A stretch of 64,000 nt of DNA from Pseudarthrobacter sp. GA104 (GCF_009741265.1 NZ_WOWL01000001.1:1550001-1614000); one strand, 5' to 3'; positions 52,004 to 59,988 are shown, numbered from the stretch's first letter. Translations and numbers: made by a program. The notes: generated by a model from the sequence alone, not told the origin.

Positions 52004-52051
52004 TGCTCCGTATTTGTCGTTTTGAACCCTCAGAACGACAAATACGGAGCA
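52004..52051. repeat. 22-bp-stem hairpin between convergent purL and the DUF559 gene (family 1)
   Basis: The arm at 52004-52025 pairs with 52030-52051 around the tetraloop ACCC, with a single G-T wobble. The core TTTGTCGTTTTGA matches the aceA-aceB hairpin at the same arm position, while the outer bases differ and have changed on both sides together. Read rightward, GTCGTTTTTAA follows, so it may terminate purSQL. Confidence 0.85.
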
Positions 52052-52058
52052 GTCGTTT

Positions 52059-53000
52059 TTAATCGCCTCGACGCCAGCCGGCCTGGATCAACGCTGCCCG
52101 GATCTTGGCGACCGCAGGTTTCGCATCGTTGAACATGTGGCGCTTCGAGATCCTTACTTCGGTCCAGCCCAGGGCTGCGTATCGCTCGGACCGGTCGATG
52201 TCCCGCACAATCTGTCCCTCTTCGCCGTGGTGTTCGCCCTCGTATTCGATCCCGATCCGGTACTTCCGGTAGGAGAGATCCGGCTCGTGGTGCCTCATGC
52301 CGTCCTCCGAGATGACGGGAACGTTCAGCTCGGGTTCGGGCAGCCCGGCCCGTGCTACGGCCAGCCGAAGCAGTGTTTCCTGGGGCGAATCCGAGCCCAC
52401 CCGGATGAGCTCTATGGCTTCTTTGGCCTTGCGGAGTCCCCGCTTGCCTTTGTGCCGGTTGATCATCCGCTGAAGATCGCCGATGGAACACAACGGCATG
52501 TCCCGGCCCTCGAGCTCCGGCCTGGGCACCCGCACACAGCTGTCCCCCATGACCACGAGTTCGTCCACCGTCAGCATCTCCGCCATGTCCAGCCAGGTGC
52601 GCTCCGGAGTGGTCACGGGAATTCCATCGACTACCGTCACCTCGTCGCTGTAAAGCTTCATTCTGTGCACGGTGACATGCGGCCTGTTGAGGTGGGCCGC
52701 ACCCTCCGGCCTGATGACGTGAAACATTTCCGGATTTCCTTTCTGCCGGCGTCGCGGCAGGACCAGGAGCTCCGCCGCAGTGAGGTGCGAGGCGGCACAT
52801 CGCACATTGACCTCAAGGAAGGGCCGCACCCTGGCACTCAAGGGGAGCGCCGCCGTCGTGCGTTCCATGCGGATGCCCCTGCCACGGCGCACCAACGACC
52901 CGTGACGCCAGCGCCGCGGGGATACTCCTGCGAGCGCCGCATCTGCAAGGGTGAAGGGGCCGGTCCGGAGTTCGTCCGGCAACGGGCGGGGCGTCTTCAT
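52059..53000 (-). CDS. DUF559/Vsr-type nuclease-fold protein with AbiEi-like N-terminus
   Basis: A 313-residue protein. The N-terminal half (TLADAALAGVSPRRWRHGSL, TTPERTWLDMAEML) resembles the winged-helix AbiEi antitoxin group. The C-terminal part has a PD-(D/E)xK-like layout: ETLLRLAVARAGLPEPELN, then HHEPDLSYRKYRIGIEYEGEHH. Such proteins are numerous in actinobacteria and lack proven functions; no toxin partner is adjacent. ATG 53000 is used; longer forms start within an upstream hairpin. Flanked by family 1 hairpins on both sides. Confidence 0.75.
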   Translation of the reverse strand: MKTPRPLPDELRTGPFTLADAALAGVSPRRWRHGSLVRRGRGIRMERTTAALPLSARVRPFLEVNVRCAASHLTAAELLVLPRRRQKGNPEMFHVIRPEGAAHLNRPHVTVHRMKLYSDEVTVVDGIPVTTPERTWLDMAEMLTVDELVVMGDSCVRVPRPELEGRDMPLCSIGDLQRMINRHKGKRGLRKAKEAIELIRVGSDSPQETLLRLAVARAGLPEPELNVPVISEDGMRHHEPDLSYRKYRIGIEYEGEHHGEEGQIVRDIDRSERYAALGWTEVRISKRHMFNDAKPAVAKIRAALIQAGWRRGD

Positions 53001-53052
53001 CGGTCCATGAGACCAGAATCGGGGAAAGGCCGCAGAAGTTATCCACACCCCT

Positions 53053-53114
53053 CATCGACTGCTGAGTACTTGTCGTTTTCGCGCGTGAAAACGACAAGTA
53101 CTCAGCAGCCGATG
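53053..53114. repeat. Extended hairpin between the DUF503 and DUF559 genes (family 1)
   Basis: The arm 53059-53081 (ending TACTTGTCGTTTTCG) pairs with 53086-53108 around the tetraloop CGCG, and pairing resumes outside one mismatch (CATCG with CGATG), for about 28 pairs in total. It lies directly downstream of the DUF503 stop at 53118 in the leftward direction. Confidence 0.85.
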
Positions 53115-53117
53115 GGG

Positions 53118-53411
53118 TTAGTCCTCGCTGTAGTGGTCACGCTGCCGGGCACTGAGCAGTTCCAACTCGGGCCGGGCTGCCACGAAGCGTTCGACGGCGT
53201 CCAGCACCTCAATGAGGTGGGCGCGGTCTGCTGCCACCAGGCCGACGCCCACCTGGGAGCGCCGGTACTGGTCGTGATCACCCACCTCGGCAACCGAGAC
53301 GTCGAAACGCCTCCTGATCTCGGCAAGCAGCGGCCTGATCACGGAGCGCTTTTCCTTAAGGCTTTGGACGTCGCCCAGGAGGATGTCGAATTCGATCCAG
53401 CCGATCCACAT
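53118..53411 (-). CDS. DUF503 (YlxP-like) family protein
   Basis: A 97-residue protein matching DUF503: WIEFDILLGDVQSLKEKRSVI, then VIRPLLAEIRRRFDVSVAEVG and GLVAADRAHLIEVLDAVERF. In many bacteria it sits in the nusA-infB-rbfA operon; here it stands elsewhere. The function is unknown. TAGCAT six bases before the ATG suggests a leaderless transcript. Hairpins bracket the gene. Confidence 0.92.
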   Translation of the reverse strand: MWIGWIEFDILLGDVQSLKEKRSVIRPLLAEIRRRFDVSVAEVGDHDQYRRSQVGVGLVAADRAHLIEVLDAVERFVAARPELELLSARQRDHYSED

Positions 53412-53417
53412 GCCTTC

Positions 53418-53423
53418 ATGCTA
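53418..53423 (-). promoter_or_regulatory. -10 box of a leaderless DUF503 promoter
   Basis: On the minus strand TAGCAT is followed by GAAGGC and the ATG at 53411. The -35 region would fall inside the hairpin at 53429-53475. Confidence 0.5.
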
Positions 53424-53428
53424 TCGAG

Positions 53429-53475
53429 TGCTCCGTAACTGCCGTTAGGAGGGCCAGAACGGCAGGTACGGAGCA
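53429..53475. repeat. Hairpin downstream of the monooxygenase gene (family 1, diverged)
   Basis: TGCTCCGTA, one mismatch, then CTGCCGTT (53429-53446) pairs with AACGGCAG and TACGGAGCA (53458-53475); ATCGA and TCGAT extend it. It shares TGCTCCGTA with the hairpin at 52004 and has CTGCCGTT where that one has TTGTCGTT. Confidence 0.8.
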
Positions 53476-53486
53476 ATCGATGGAGG

Positions 53487-53804
53487 TTAGATGGCGAGCT
53501 CGCCCATCTGGTCCCAGCCCTCGCCGTCGAGCTGGCGGCTGATGATCCGGGGTGTTTCGGCAAGCGCCTGGGGCATGTCCGCCATGGCCTGCTTGAAGTG
53601 CGGGCTGTTGACGTGCTCTCCGGCGGCGTCGTCCTTGAAGGCCTCCACCAGGACGAACTCGTTGGGGTCGTCCACGCTGCGGGACCAGTCGAACCACAGG
53701 TTGCCCGGCTCCTCCCTGGTGGCTTGGGTAAAGTCGGCAACCAGGTCGAGCCACCGCCCGGACCATTCAGGCTTGACCTTGAACTTAACGACAATGAAGA
53801 TCAC
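53487..53804 (-). CDS. Putative quinol monooxygenase / ABM-domain protein
   Basis: A 105-residue dimeric alpha/beta-barrel (antibiotic biosynthesis monooxygenase) protein: FIVVKFKVKPEWSGRWLDLV, then EEPGNLWFDWSRSVDDPNEF and FKQAMADMPQAL. Members oxidise quinols or flavonoids without cofactors, or have no known activity. GTG 53804 overlaps the stop of the DUF1990 gene (GTGA). Confidence 0.9.
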   Translation of the reverse strand: MIFIVVKFKVKPEWSGRWLDLVADFTQATREEPGNLWFDWSRSVDDPNEFVLVEAFKDDAAGEHVNSPHFKQAMADMPQALAETPRIISRQLDGEGWDQMGELAI

Positions 53805-54355
53805 GTTGATGTTCCTTCCGCGGCGAGAGTGCGTGCCCCTTCAATGTACCGGGACGTGACATAGCGCTGCGCCGCGCGCGTGACGATGCCGCCGGCCGCG
53901 TAGAACCAGTTGGCAGGTTTGCTGAACGCCCGGATCCGCAGAAACACCTCCCCGCGGGCGCTGATTTCCACCTCGAAGGATTCCTCGCCCCTTGCCGGAT
54001 GCCCGGGCAGCGTTCCGTACCCGAATCCGGCGGACTGCGGCATGTCCTCCCCGGCCGGTTCCCGGACCCACACCACCTGGCATGGCGCGTCCAGCCGGAA
54101 GGGCCCGGCGCCGAAGCCGCTCACCACCCGCGCCCCGGGCACCGCCACGGGGGAATCGGCACGGACACGGAGCCCTGCCCTCCGCTGCAGCTCCCAGCCC
54201 AGGATGCCGTCCGCAATCCGCCGGTACACGGCAAGGCCCGTGCCCACCCTGACCTCCTTCAGCACGGTGGGGTAGCCCGCAGGCGCGGTGCCCTGCTCCG
54301 TGCTTCCGATGCCGGGATAGTTGAGCGCTCCGGCCGCCCCGCCCTTACTGCCCAT
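53801..54355 (-). CDS. DUF1990-family protein
   Basis: A 184-residue protein matching DUF1990: YRRIADGILGWELQRRAGLR, the VVWVREPAGEDMPQSAGFGY stretch, and GTLPGHPARGEESFEVEI. The family is widespread in actinobacteria and plants; function unknown. ATG 54355 lies within the last 11 bases of the upstream MmcQ/YjbR gene, and its end overlaps the monooxygenase start, so the three form one operon. Confidence 0.88.
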   Translation of the reverse strand: MGSKGGAAGALNYPGIGSTEQGTAPAGYPTVLKEVRVGTGLAVYRRIADGILGWELQRRAGLRVRADSPVAVPGARVVSGFGAGPFRLDAPCQVVWVREPAGEDMPQSAGFGYGTLPGHPARGEESFEVEISARGEVFLRIRAFSKPANWFYAAGGIVTRAAQRYVTSRYIEGARTLAAEGTST

Positions 54356-54755
54356 CCGCGCCGTCCAGGCGGGCCCAGCCCAGCTGCTCCTGCTGCTTCC
54401 TGGTGAGGCCTGCCACCACCAGGTCATAGGAGTCCTCCACCATGTCCCTGATCATGCCGTCCGGCAATGCCCCGTCCAGCTGCACCCCGTTCCAGTGGGT
54501 CTTGTTCATGTGCCAGGCCCCGTTAATTTCAGGGTGCGCGGCGCGGAGCTGAACCGCCAGGCCCGGCTCGCACTTGAGGTTCACGTACCCGTCCTTCGTG
54601 TCCATTGAGGAGAGCGCGAAAACCTTGCCCCCGTTCCGGCCGTTGCCGGCAACGTCGGCGCGAACTTTGAAGACGGCGGTCTCAGGCCCGAACGGATAAT
54701 CCTCGTACGCGCCGGGGAAGGAGAGGCAGATTTTCCTCAGGGCATCCGGGTCCAT
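54345..54755 (-). CDS. MmcQ/YjbR-family DNA-binding-like protein
   Basis: A 136-residue protein with the CyaY-like fold: MDPDALRKICLSFPGAYEDY, FGPETAVFKV, then LKCEPGLAVQLRAAHPEI and NKTHWNGVQLDGALPDGMI. The family name derives from weak links to mitomycin resistance and DNA binding; no function is certain. TAGGCT six bases before the ATG suggests leaderless expression. First gene of a leftward three-gene operon. Confidence 0.9.
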   Translation of the reverse strand: MDPDALRKICLSFPGAYEDYPFGPETAVFKVRADVAGNGRNGGKVFALSSMDTKDGYVNLKCEPGLAVQLRAAHPEINGAWHMNKTHWNGVQLDGALPDGMIRDMVEDSYDLVVAGLTRKQQEQLGWARLDGADGQ

Positions 54756-54761
54756 GGAGGA

Positions 54762-54794
54762 AGCCTATAAAGCCATCGCGTCCGGTGCTAGTCT
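54762..54794. promoter_or_regulatory. Back-to-back leaderless promoters
   Basis: On the minus strand TAGGCT (54762-54767) lies six bases before the MmcQ/YjbR ATG at 54755. On the plus strand TAGTCT (54789-54794) lies six bases before ATG 54801. The two start codons are only 45 bp apart and neither has a ribosome site. Confidence 0.55.
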
Positions 54795-54800
54795 GCGAAG

Positions 54801-55829
54801 ATGTCACACGATCAGGGGACCATACCTGTTCTGGACCTGGCGACGGCGCGGCAGTCCGACGGGTCATTCCACCCGGACTTCATCGAGCAGCTGCGTTATG
54901 CCACCCATAACGTGGGCTTCTTCCAGATCACCGGCTACGGTGCGGCCGGCGGGCAGGCTGAACACCTCCTGGACGTCATCAGGCGGTTCTTCGACTTGCC
55001 GCTGGAAGAACGCATGAAGCTGGACAACCGGCTTTCGCCACATTTTCGCGGCTACACGCGGATGGGCACCGAAGTGACCCAGGGAAGGGCTGACGCCCGG
55101 GAGCAGATCGACTACTCGCCCGAACGGACGCCGGTAGCTGAGTATCCGGAGGACCAGCCGTACTGGCTGCTGCAGGGCCCCAACCTCTGGCCTGACGAAT
55201 CCTTTCCCGAACTCCGGCCCGCCGCCATGGCGTGGGCGGAATTGATGTCCCGGGTGGGGATGGAACTGCTCAGGGCGATCGCCGTTTCCCTGCAGCTTCC
55301 GGAGGACTACTTCGACGAGCCGTTCCAGGGGTCGCCGGCCTGGATGGGCAAGCTGGTGCACTACGTGGGAGGAGTGGTGGAGGCCGCCGGCGACCAGGGC
55401 GTGGGCTCGCACGCGGACTACGGGTTCGTCACCCTGCTGCTCCAGGACGGCGTGGGCGGGTTGGAGGTCCTGCCTCCCGGAGCCACCGAATGGGTTCCTG
55501 TGGAGCCGGTACCCGGAGCGTTGGTGGTGAACCTTGGCGAGATGCTTGAGGTGGCCACGGAAGGGTATCTGGCGGCCACCATCCATCGCGTGCAGGCTCC
55601 CCCGCCAGGGGTGGACCGCTATTCCGTGCCCTTTTTCTGGTCGCCGCGGCTTGATGCCGTGATCGATCCTGTCCCGCTGCCACCAGAGCTGAAGGCGGCG
55701 GCGAGGGGAATCACCGATGATCCGGCCAATCCCCTGCTTTCGTCATTCGGCCTCAACATGCTCAAGGGCAGGATGCGCGCGCACCCGGACGTCACCGAGC
55801 GGCACTATCCGGAGTTCATGAAGGGCTGA
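54801..55829 (+). CDS. Isopenicillin N synthase-family Fe(II)/2-oxoglutarate dioxygenase
   Basis: A 342-residue non-heme iron oxygenase. The N-terminal DIOX_N part (IPVLDLATARQSDGSFHPDF, VGFFQITGYG) precedes the jelly-roll core with the iron ligands His and Asp in GSHADYGFVTLLLQD (about 203 and 205), His in ATIHRVQ (about 261), and the 2-oxoglutarate-binding RYS (about 273). The substrate is unknown; these bacterial members are not antibiotic genes by context. Confidence 0.93.
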   Translation: MSHDQGTIPVLDLATARQSDGSFHPDFIEQLRYATHNVGFFQITGYGAAGGQAEHLLDVIRRFFDLPLEERMKLDNRLSPHFRGYTRMGTEVTQGRADAREQIDYSPERTPVAEYPEDQPYWLLQGPNLWPDESFPELRPAAMAWAELMSRVGMELLRAIAVSLQLPEDYFDEPFQGSPAWMGKLVHYVGGVVEAAGDQGVGSHADYGFVTLLLQDGVGGLEVLPPGATEWVPVEPVPGALVVNLGEMLEVATEGYLAATIHRVQAPPPGVDRYSVPFFWSPRLDAVIDPVPLPPELKAAARGITDDPANPLLSSFGLNMLKGRMRAHPDVTERHYPEFMKG

Positions 55830-55841
55830 AATTTTCCCCTG

Positions 55842-56267
55842 TCAGAGATTGAACTTCCAGGCCTGCTGGGCCGGGCAGCTGTCCATCACGACGTCCAGCC
55901 CCGCCGCCTTGGCCCGCTCCGCCGCAGCCTCATCAATGACTCCCAGCTGCATCCACACTGCTTTTGCTCCCACCGCGATCGCCTGGTCCACCACGGCCCC
56001 CACCTTTTGGGAGTTAACAAAGCAGTCGACGACGTCGATGGGCTGCTTTGACGCCGGAATGTCCAGGAGGCTGCGGTACCCGGTTTCGCCGTGGACGGCG
56101 TCTCCGGGGAGGTTGACCGGGATGATTTCCATGCCCAGGCGGTCCCTGATGAACAGCGCGGTATCGAAGGCGGCCCGCCACTCGTTGGTGCTGAGGCCAA
56201 CGATGGCCCAGCGCCCTTTGGTGCGCATCAGGCGTTCAATGACTGCGGGATCGTTAGTGTGGCCCAT
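55842..56267 (-). CDS. CoA-binding-domain protein
   Basis: A 141-residue Rossmann-type CoA-binding protein (YccU-like): GRWAIVGLSTNEWRAAFDTA, GYRSLLDIPASKQPIDVVDCF, WMQLGVIDEAAAERAKAAGL, then DVVMDSCPAQQ. Function unknown. TAGGCT six bases before ATG 56267 (minus strand) points to a leaderless transcript. It converges with the dioxygenase gene, 12 bp apart. Confidence 0.92.
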   Translation of the reverse strand: MGHTNDPAVIERLMRTKGRWAIVGLSTNEWRAAFDTALFIRDRLGMEIIPVNLPGDAVHGETGYRSLLDIPASKQPIDVVDCFVNSQKVGAVVDQAIAVGAKAVWMQLGVIDEAAAERAKAAGLDVVMDSCPAQQAWKFNL

Positions 56268-56273
56268 GGGCCC

Positions 56274-56279
56274 AGCCTA
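56274..56279 (-). promoter_or_regulatory. -10 box of a leaderless promoter for the CoA-binding gene
   Basis: On the minus strand TAGGCT, then GGGCCC, then the ATG at 56267. Confidence 0.5.
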
Positions 56280-56327
56280 CGCGGAGAAGCAGGCGGCAAG
56301 GCCAACACCCCGCCAACCAGGGACCGC

Positions 56328-57230
56328 TTAGCGAATGAACTTTTCCAGCCACTTGGCCCCCGGCAGGACCTTTGCGACAGTGGAATCAGCGCCTCGCTGT
56401 GCTGCTGCCAGCTGCCCGGATTCGGCAAGAATTCCGGATGCAGGGCCAACCCCGCGCCCGGATTCTTCTTCGCCTGCATCCGGTGCGGTGCCAGGGCCGG
56501 TGCCCGGGTCCGCCCTGTCCGGCGAAGCAGCATCTGACCCGCCGTTTTGAGCGGCCTCGCCGCCGTTCTTCCCCGGTTCCTTCTTCGCCAGGCCCGGTCC
56601 GTTAACGCCGGAAGGTACCCCCGAACCCTTCCGGACCTGCCCGGGCGATTGAGGCGAGGAAACCTGCCCGGATCGCTGTGGCTGCAGGGTCAACGGAGAA
56701 TCCTCGGCTAGCGGGGCTTCGTTGCCGGCCAGCCCGGCGTCACGCTGCGCAGGGACGTCGGTGCCGTCATCGCGATTGGCCTTCTGAAGGAACCCTGAGG
56801 TGGTGGCCTGGGGCGTGCGGATGGTCCAGGACGGCGCCCAGTCCTTGAGCATCTGCTGTATCGAGAGGCTGCCGGCAGGGGCGGAGCCGGCCGGGCTGGC
56901 CGCAACAGTACCCACACCCAGGCCCATTCCAGCCACGAGCGCCAACCCGACGATCGTCGGACGGTGTGAACGGAGCCGGCGGCGCCTGCCGAGCTCGTCA
57001 CCCGGGCCGTCCGCTGTGTCATCGCGGCGCCGGCCGGGGGCATCATCCAGTGCCGCATGAACGGGGGCGCCCAGCAGCGCTGCCAGCCGTCCCGATGGAA
57101 CCGGCACAGGCAGGTCCGCCAACTGGCCTATGGCGAGGAGCGCGCGGCGAAGTTCCGCGTCCTGTGCCAGCCCTGCGTCGAGGAGCATCTCCTCCGCAAC
57201 GGCGGCGAGGTGACGCGCTTGTGGTTTCAT
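56328..57230 (-). CDS. Probable membrane anti-sigma factor
   Basis: A 300-residue protein with a helical N-terminal cytoplasmic region (about 1-65), a basic stretch (LGRRRRLRSHR), one membrane helix (about 92-111) and a Ser/Pro/Gly-rich extracellular tail. No zinc-binding HxxxCxxC of ZAS anti-sigma factors is present. The call rests on topology and on the ATGA overlap with the upstream sigma-factor gene. Confidence 0.65.
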   Translation of the reverse strand: MKPQARHLAAVAEEMLLDAGLAQDAELRRALLAIGQLADLPVPVPSGRLAALLGAPVHAALDDAPGRRRDDTADGPGDELGRRRRLRSHRPTIVGLALVAGMGLGVGTVAASPAGSAPAGSLSIQQMLKDWAPSWTIRTPQATTSGFLQKANRDDGTDVPAQRDAGLAGNEAPLAEDSPLTLQPQRSGQVSSPQSPGQVRKGSGVPSGVNGPGLAKKEPGKNGGEAAQNGGSDAASPDRADPGTGPGTAPDAGEEESGRGVGPASGILAESGQLAAAQRGADSTVAKVLPGAKWLEKFIR

Positions 57231-57799
57231 GGCTTCAGGTACTCCTTCACTTCCGCAAGGTCCCGCAGTTTGAGGAGCGCCCGGCGCTGGAGCTGCTTCA
57301 CGGACCCCTCGCTCTTGCCCATGGCGTCCGCTGCCTGCTCGACGGTAAGTCCGGCCACAAGGCGGAGGGACAGTACGTCGCGCTGGTCCTGCGGCAAGGA
57401 ATCAAGCAGTCCGAGGACTTCCTGCGGCGAAATACGCTCAAGGGCTTCTGATTCAGCCGACGAATCTTCCCGCTGGTCCAGCTCCGGCTCAAACGGCAGT
57501 TTGGCGGGCATCCGGCTTTGGCGCCGGTGGTCGTCCACCATCCTGGCGTGGGCCACCGAAAAAATGAATGTGCGGAGTCCTGCGGCTCCCCCGTGCACAG
57601 AGTCGAGGCGCGGCAGGATGGAAAGGAACACTTCCTGCATGGCCGCCTCCGGATCTTCGACTCCCCGGGCTGTCAGGTAGCCCAGGACCTGGGATGCATA
57701 CGTCCGGTAGACAAGGCTGAAGACGGCTGCCCCGGCGGGCCCGTCCCGCAGGTCCTCGTCTGTCAGGGCATCAGTCACGGACGTAGTGCTTTCAGTCAA
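57227..57799 (-). CDS. ECF-type RNA polymerase sigma factor
   Basis: A 190-residue sigma-70 family factor. Region 2 spans about 25-95 (FSLVYRTYASQVLGYLTARG, then AFL-type FIFSVAHARMVDDHRRQSR) and region 4 about 128-180 (LDSLPQDQRDVLSLRLVAGL then TVEQAADAMGKSEGSVKQLQ). The start is read as TTG 57799; GTG 57778 is an alternative. The downstream membrane protein overlaps by four bases and is its probable inhibitor. The regulon cannot be inferred. Confidence 0.9.
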   Translation of the reverse strand: MTESTTSVTDALTDEDLRDGPAGAAVFSLVYRTYASQVLGYLTARGVEDPEAAMQEVFLSILPRLDSVHGGAAGLRTFIFSVAHARMVDDHRRQSRMPAKLPFEPELDQREDSSAESEALERISPQEVLGLLDSLPQDQRDVLSLRLVAGLTVEQAADAMGKSEGSVKQLQRRALLKLRDLAEVKEYLKP

Positions 57800-57950
57800 A
57801 AAGGGGTTCGTGTGAGCGGAGAAGCTGTCCGGCCTGCGTAAGGCCCGGTTCCCCGCACAACTTTACCCCTCAGTAATCACCGTCCGGGACCGCCACGCGT
57901 ACTCCGCCGGTCCCACAAGGCAACTGCCCCTGCCCTCGGAAAGTGAAAGA

Positions 57951-57990
57951 GCCGGCCTGGAACGTGATGGGGGACAAGTTCCAGACCGGC
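57951..57990. other. Inverted repeat in the gap upstream of the sigma factor
   Basis: GCCGGCCTGGAAC (57951-57963) and GTTCCAGACCGGC (57978-57990) pair with one mismatch. It lies within the 284-bp gap 57800-58083. On the minus strand the surrounding frame (57870 to about 58040) reads like protein (SALPGDYLYVAPVWNLSPIT), but has no usable start codon, so it may be a gene remnant or chance. Confidence 0.4.
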
Positions 57991-58083
57991 GCTACATAGA
58001 GGTAATCGCCCGGAAGGGCGGACGGGTTACGCGTTTCCGAAAAAACTTTTGGAACTTTTTTCGACGGCGGCCCGGCTGGAGGT

Positions 58084-58437
58084 TCAGCGGGCTGCTGCCG
58101 TGGTCCAGCGCGGCGGGTTTGCCTGCCGGCGGGACCCCTGAACGATGGCAAAAGGGTGCGTCCTGGCCGGGACACGCTGGTCTTCGCAGTCGGGCTGCGG
58201 CTTTGCGGGGACCGGTGCCGGCGCCGCGGCGGGGGCGGGCCTGGTGACCGCCCCGGCAGGGCAAAGATCGGTGACCAGTCCGGTGCCCGCGCATTCGCGG
58301 ACGGCGGAGATTCCGGCCGCGAGGGCGGACTTGTCCTCAAAGGGCCCGGATACGGCCATCACCGTTCCATCCGGGGCCAGAAGCCTGAACCTGAAAAACA
58401 ACTCTGAGTCAACAAAAGCTTCGAACTTTCCGGCCAT
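58084..58437 (-). CDS. DUF1508 (YegP-like) protein
   Basis: A 117-residue protein whose first half matches DUF1508: MAGKFEAFVDSELFFRFRLL, then APDGTVMAVSGPFEDKSALA. The C-terminal part is Pro/Ala-rich and variable. Function unknown. ATG 58437 has GGGAGGA eight bases upstream. Confidence 0.85.
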   Translation of the reverse strand: MAGKFEAFVDSELFFRFRLLAPDGTVMAVSGPFEDKSALAAGISAVRECAGTGLVTDLCPAGAVTRPAPAAAPAPVPAKPQPDCEDQRVPARTHPFAIVQGSRRQANPPRWTTAAAR

Positions 58438-58648
58438 GATAAATCCTCCCGGTTTGCGGGATCCTGTCCAGCGACGTCTTTGTCACGAACCGGTCCATGC
58501 ACATCGCTGCGCCTGTGCCCGCGGGTTTGGTCGAACGAATTGGTGATCGCATCACGTGGTGCTGATAAGTCTGTCGTCCAGGTGCCCCGCCCCACAAGAG
58601 CTACCGCGTAAACCCTGTGTAAATTGCCGGACTTTTGGAAAAACGAAA

Positions 58649-58679
58649 GCGGCGGGCACCCGTGTGGGTGGCCCGCCGC
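58649..58679 (-). terminator. Terminator of purA
   Basis: On the minus strand GCGGCGGGC/ACCC pairs with GGGT/GCCCGCCGC with one bulge, followed by TTTCGTTTTTCC. It lies 20 bp after the purA stop. The rest of 58438-58698 shows no gene. Confidence 0.85.
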
Positions 58680-58698
58680 CGTCGTAATTCCTGCCCCG

Positions 58699-59988
58699 TC
58701 AGTCGTTGATGAGGTCGTTCACCACGATGGTCTGGTCCCGGTCCGGTCCCACGCCGATTGCGGAGAAGCGCGTGCCGGACAGCTTCTCAAGGGCGAGCAC
58801 GTAGTTGCGCGCGTTTTCCGGCAGGTCAGCCAACGTACGGGCGCCGGTGATGTCCTCGGTCCAGCCCTCGAAGTACTCGAAGATGGGCTTGGCGTGGTGG
58901 AATTCGGTCTGCGTCATGGGCATTTCATCGTGCCGGACGCCGTCCACGTCGTAGGCCACGCACACAGGGATCTGCTCGATGCCTGTGAGCACGTCCAGCT
59001 TGGTGACAAAGTAGTCCGTGAAGCCGTTGACGCGGGAGGCGTGGCGGGCCAGGACGGCGTCGTACCAGCCGCAGCGGCGGGGACGGCCGGTGTTGACGCC
59101 GAACTCGCCGCCTGTCTTCTGCAGGTACATGCCCATCTCGTCAAAGAGTTCCGTGGGGAACGGGCCGGCGCCAACGCGGGTGGTGTACGCCTTGATGATG
59201 CCGATGGAGCGGGAGATGCGGGTGGGCCCGATGCCCGAGCCAACGGAGGCGCCTCCTGCCGTGGGGTTGGAGGAGGTGACGAACGGGTACGTCCCGTGGT
59301 CCACGTCCAGGAACGTCGCCTGGCCGCCTTCCATCAGGACAACCTTGCCCTCGTCCAACGCCGAGTTCAGGACCAGCGTGCTGTCGATGACCAGCGGGCG
59401 GAGCCGTTCGGCGAAGGACAGGAAGTACTCCACGATCTCGTCCACCACCACGCCGCGGCGGTTGTAGACCTTGACCAGGAGTTCATTCTTTTGGCGCAGC
59501 GACCCTTCCACCTTCTGGCGGAGGATGGACTCGTCGAAGACGTCCTGCACGCGGATGCCCAGGCGGGCCACCTTGTCCATGTAGGCCGGGCCAATGCCGC
59601 GGCCGGTGGTGCCGATGGCACGGCTGCCGAGGAAGCGTTCGGTGACCTTGTCCAGCACCTGGTGGTACGGGGCCACCAGGTGGGCGTTGGCCGAGACGCG
59701 GAGCTTGGAGGTATCGGCGCCGCGGGCCTGCAGGCCGTCAATTTCCTGGAAGAGGGCCTCGAGGTTGACCACGCAGCCATTACCGATAATGGGGACTGCG
59801 TTGGGGCTGAGAATGCCTGCCGGCAGCAGCTTGAGTTCGTACTTTTCACCGCCTACGACGACGGTGTGCCCGGCGTTGTTGCCGCCGTTTGGCTTGACGA
59901 CGTAGTCAACACGGCCGCCCAGGAGATCGGTGGCCTTGCCTTTTCCTTCGTCGCCCCACTGGGCTCCTACGATCACAATTGCTGGCAT
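58699..59988 (-). CDS. purA: Adenylosuccinate synthetase
   Basis: Joins IMP and aspartate with GTP to make adenylosuccinate, the first committed step to AMP. The 429-residue protein has the P-loop [11 protein letters not shown] at 8-18, the catalytic NNAGHT at 39-44, TTGRGIGP near 127 and the Mg/aspartate-loop [13 protein letters not shown] 59988 is preceded by GGGGAGGAT; fifteen upstream in-frame bases add nothing conserved. Confidence 0.98.
   Translation of the reverse strand: MPAIVIVGAQWGDEGKGKATDLLGGRVDYVVKPNGGNNAGHTVVVGGEKYELKLLPAGILSPNAVPIIGNGCVVNLEALFQEIDGLQARGADTSKLRVSANAHLVAPYHQVLDKVTERFLGSRAIGTTGRGIGPAYMDKVARLGIRVQDVFDESILRQKVEGSLRQKNELLVKVYNRRGVVVDEIVEYFLSFAERLRPLVIDSTLVLNSALDEGKVVLMEGGQATFLDVDHGTYPFVTSSNPTAGGASVGSGIGPTRISRSIGIIKAYTTRVGAGPFPTELFDEMGMYLQKTGGEFGVNTGRPRRCGWYDAVLARHASRVNGFTDYFVTKLDVLTGIEQIPVCVAYDVDGVRHDEMPMTQTEFHHAKPIFEYFEGWTEDITGARTLADLPENARNYVLALEKLSGTRFSAIGVGPDRDQTIVVNDLIND

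Noticed and set aside
52004..53475. Spaced palindromes as a short CRISPR-like array
   Set aside because: Spacing is gene-sized and irregular, arms differ between copies, and no cas genes are near.
54801..55829. Beta-lactam biosynthesis through an isopenicillin N synthase
   Set aside because: Only the dioxygenase fold is shared; no ACV synthetase or acyltransferase is nearby, and the context is ordinary metabolism.
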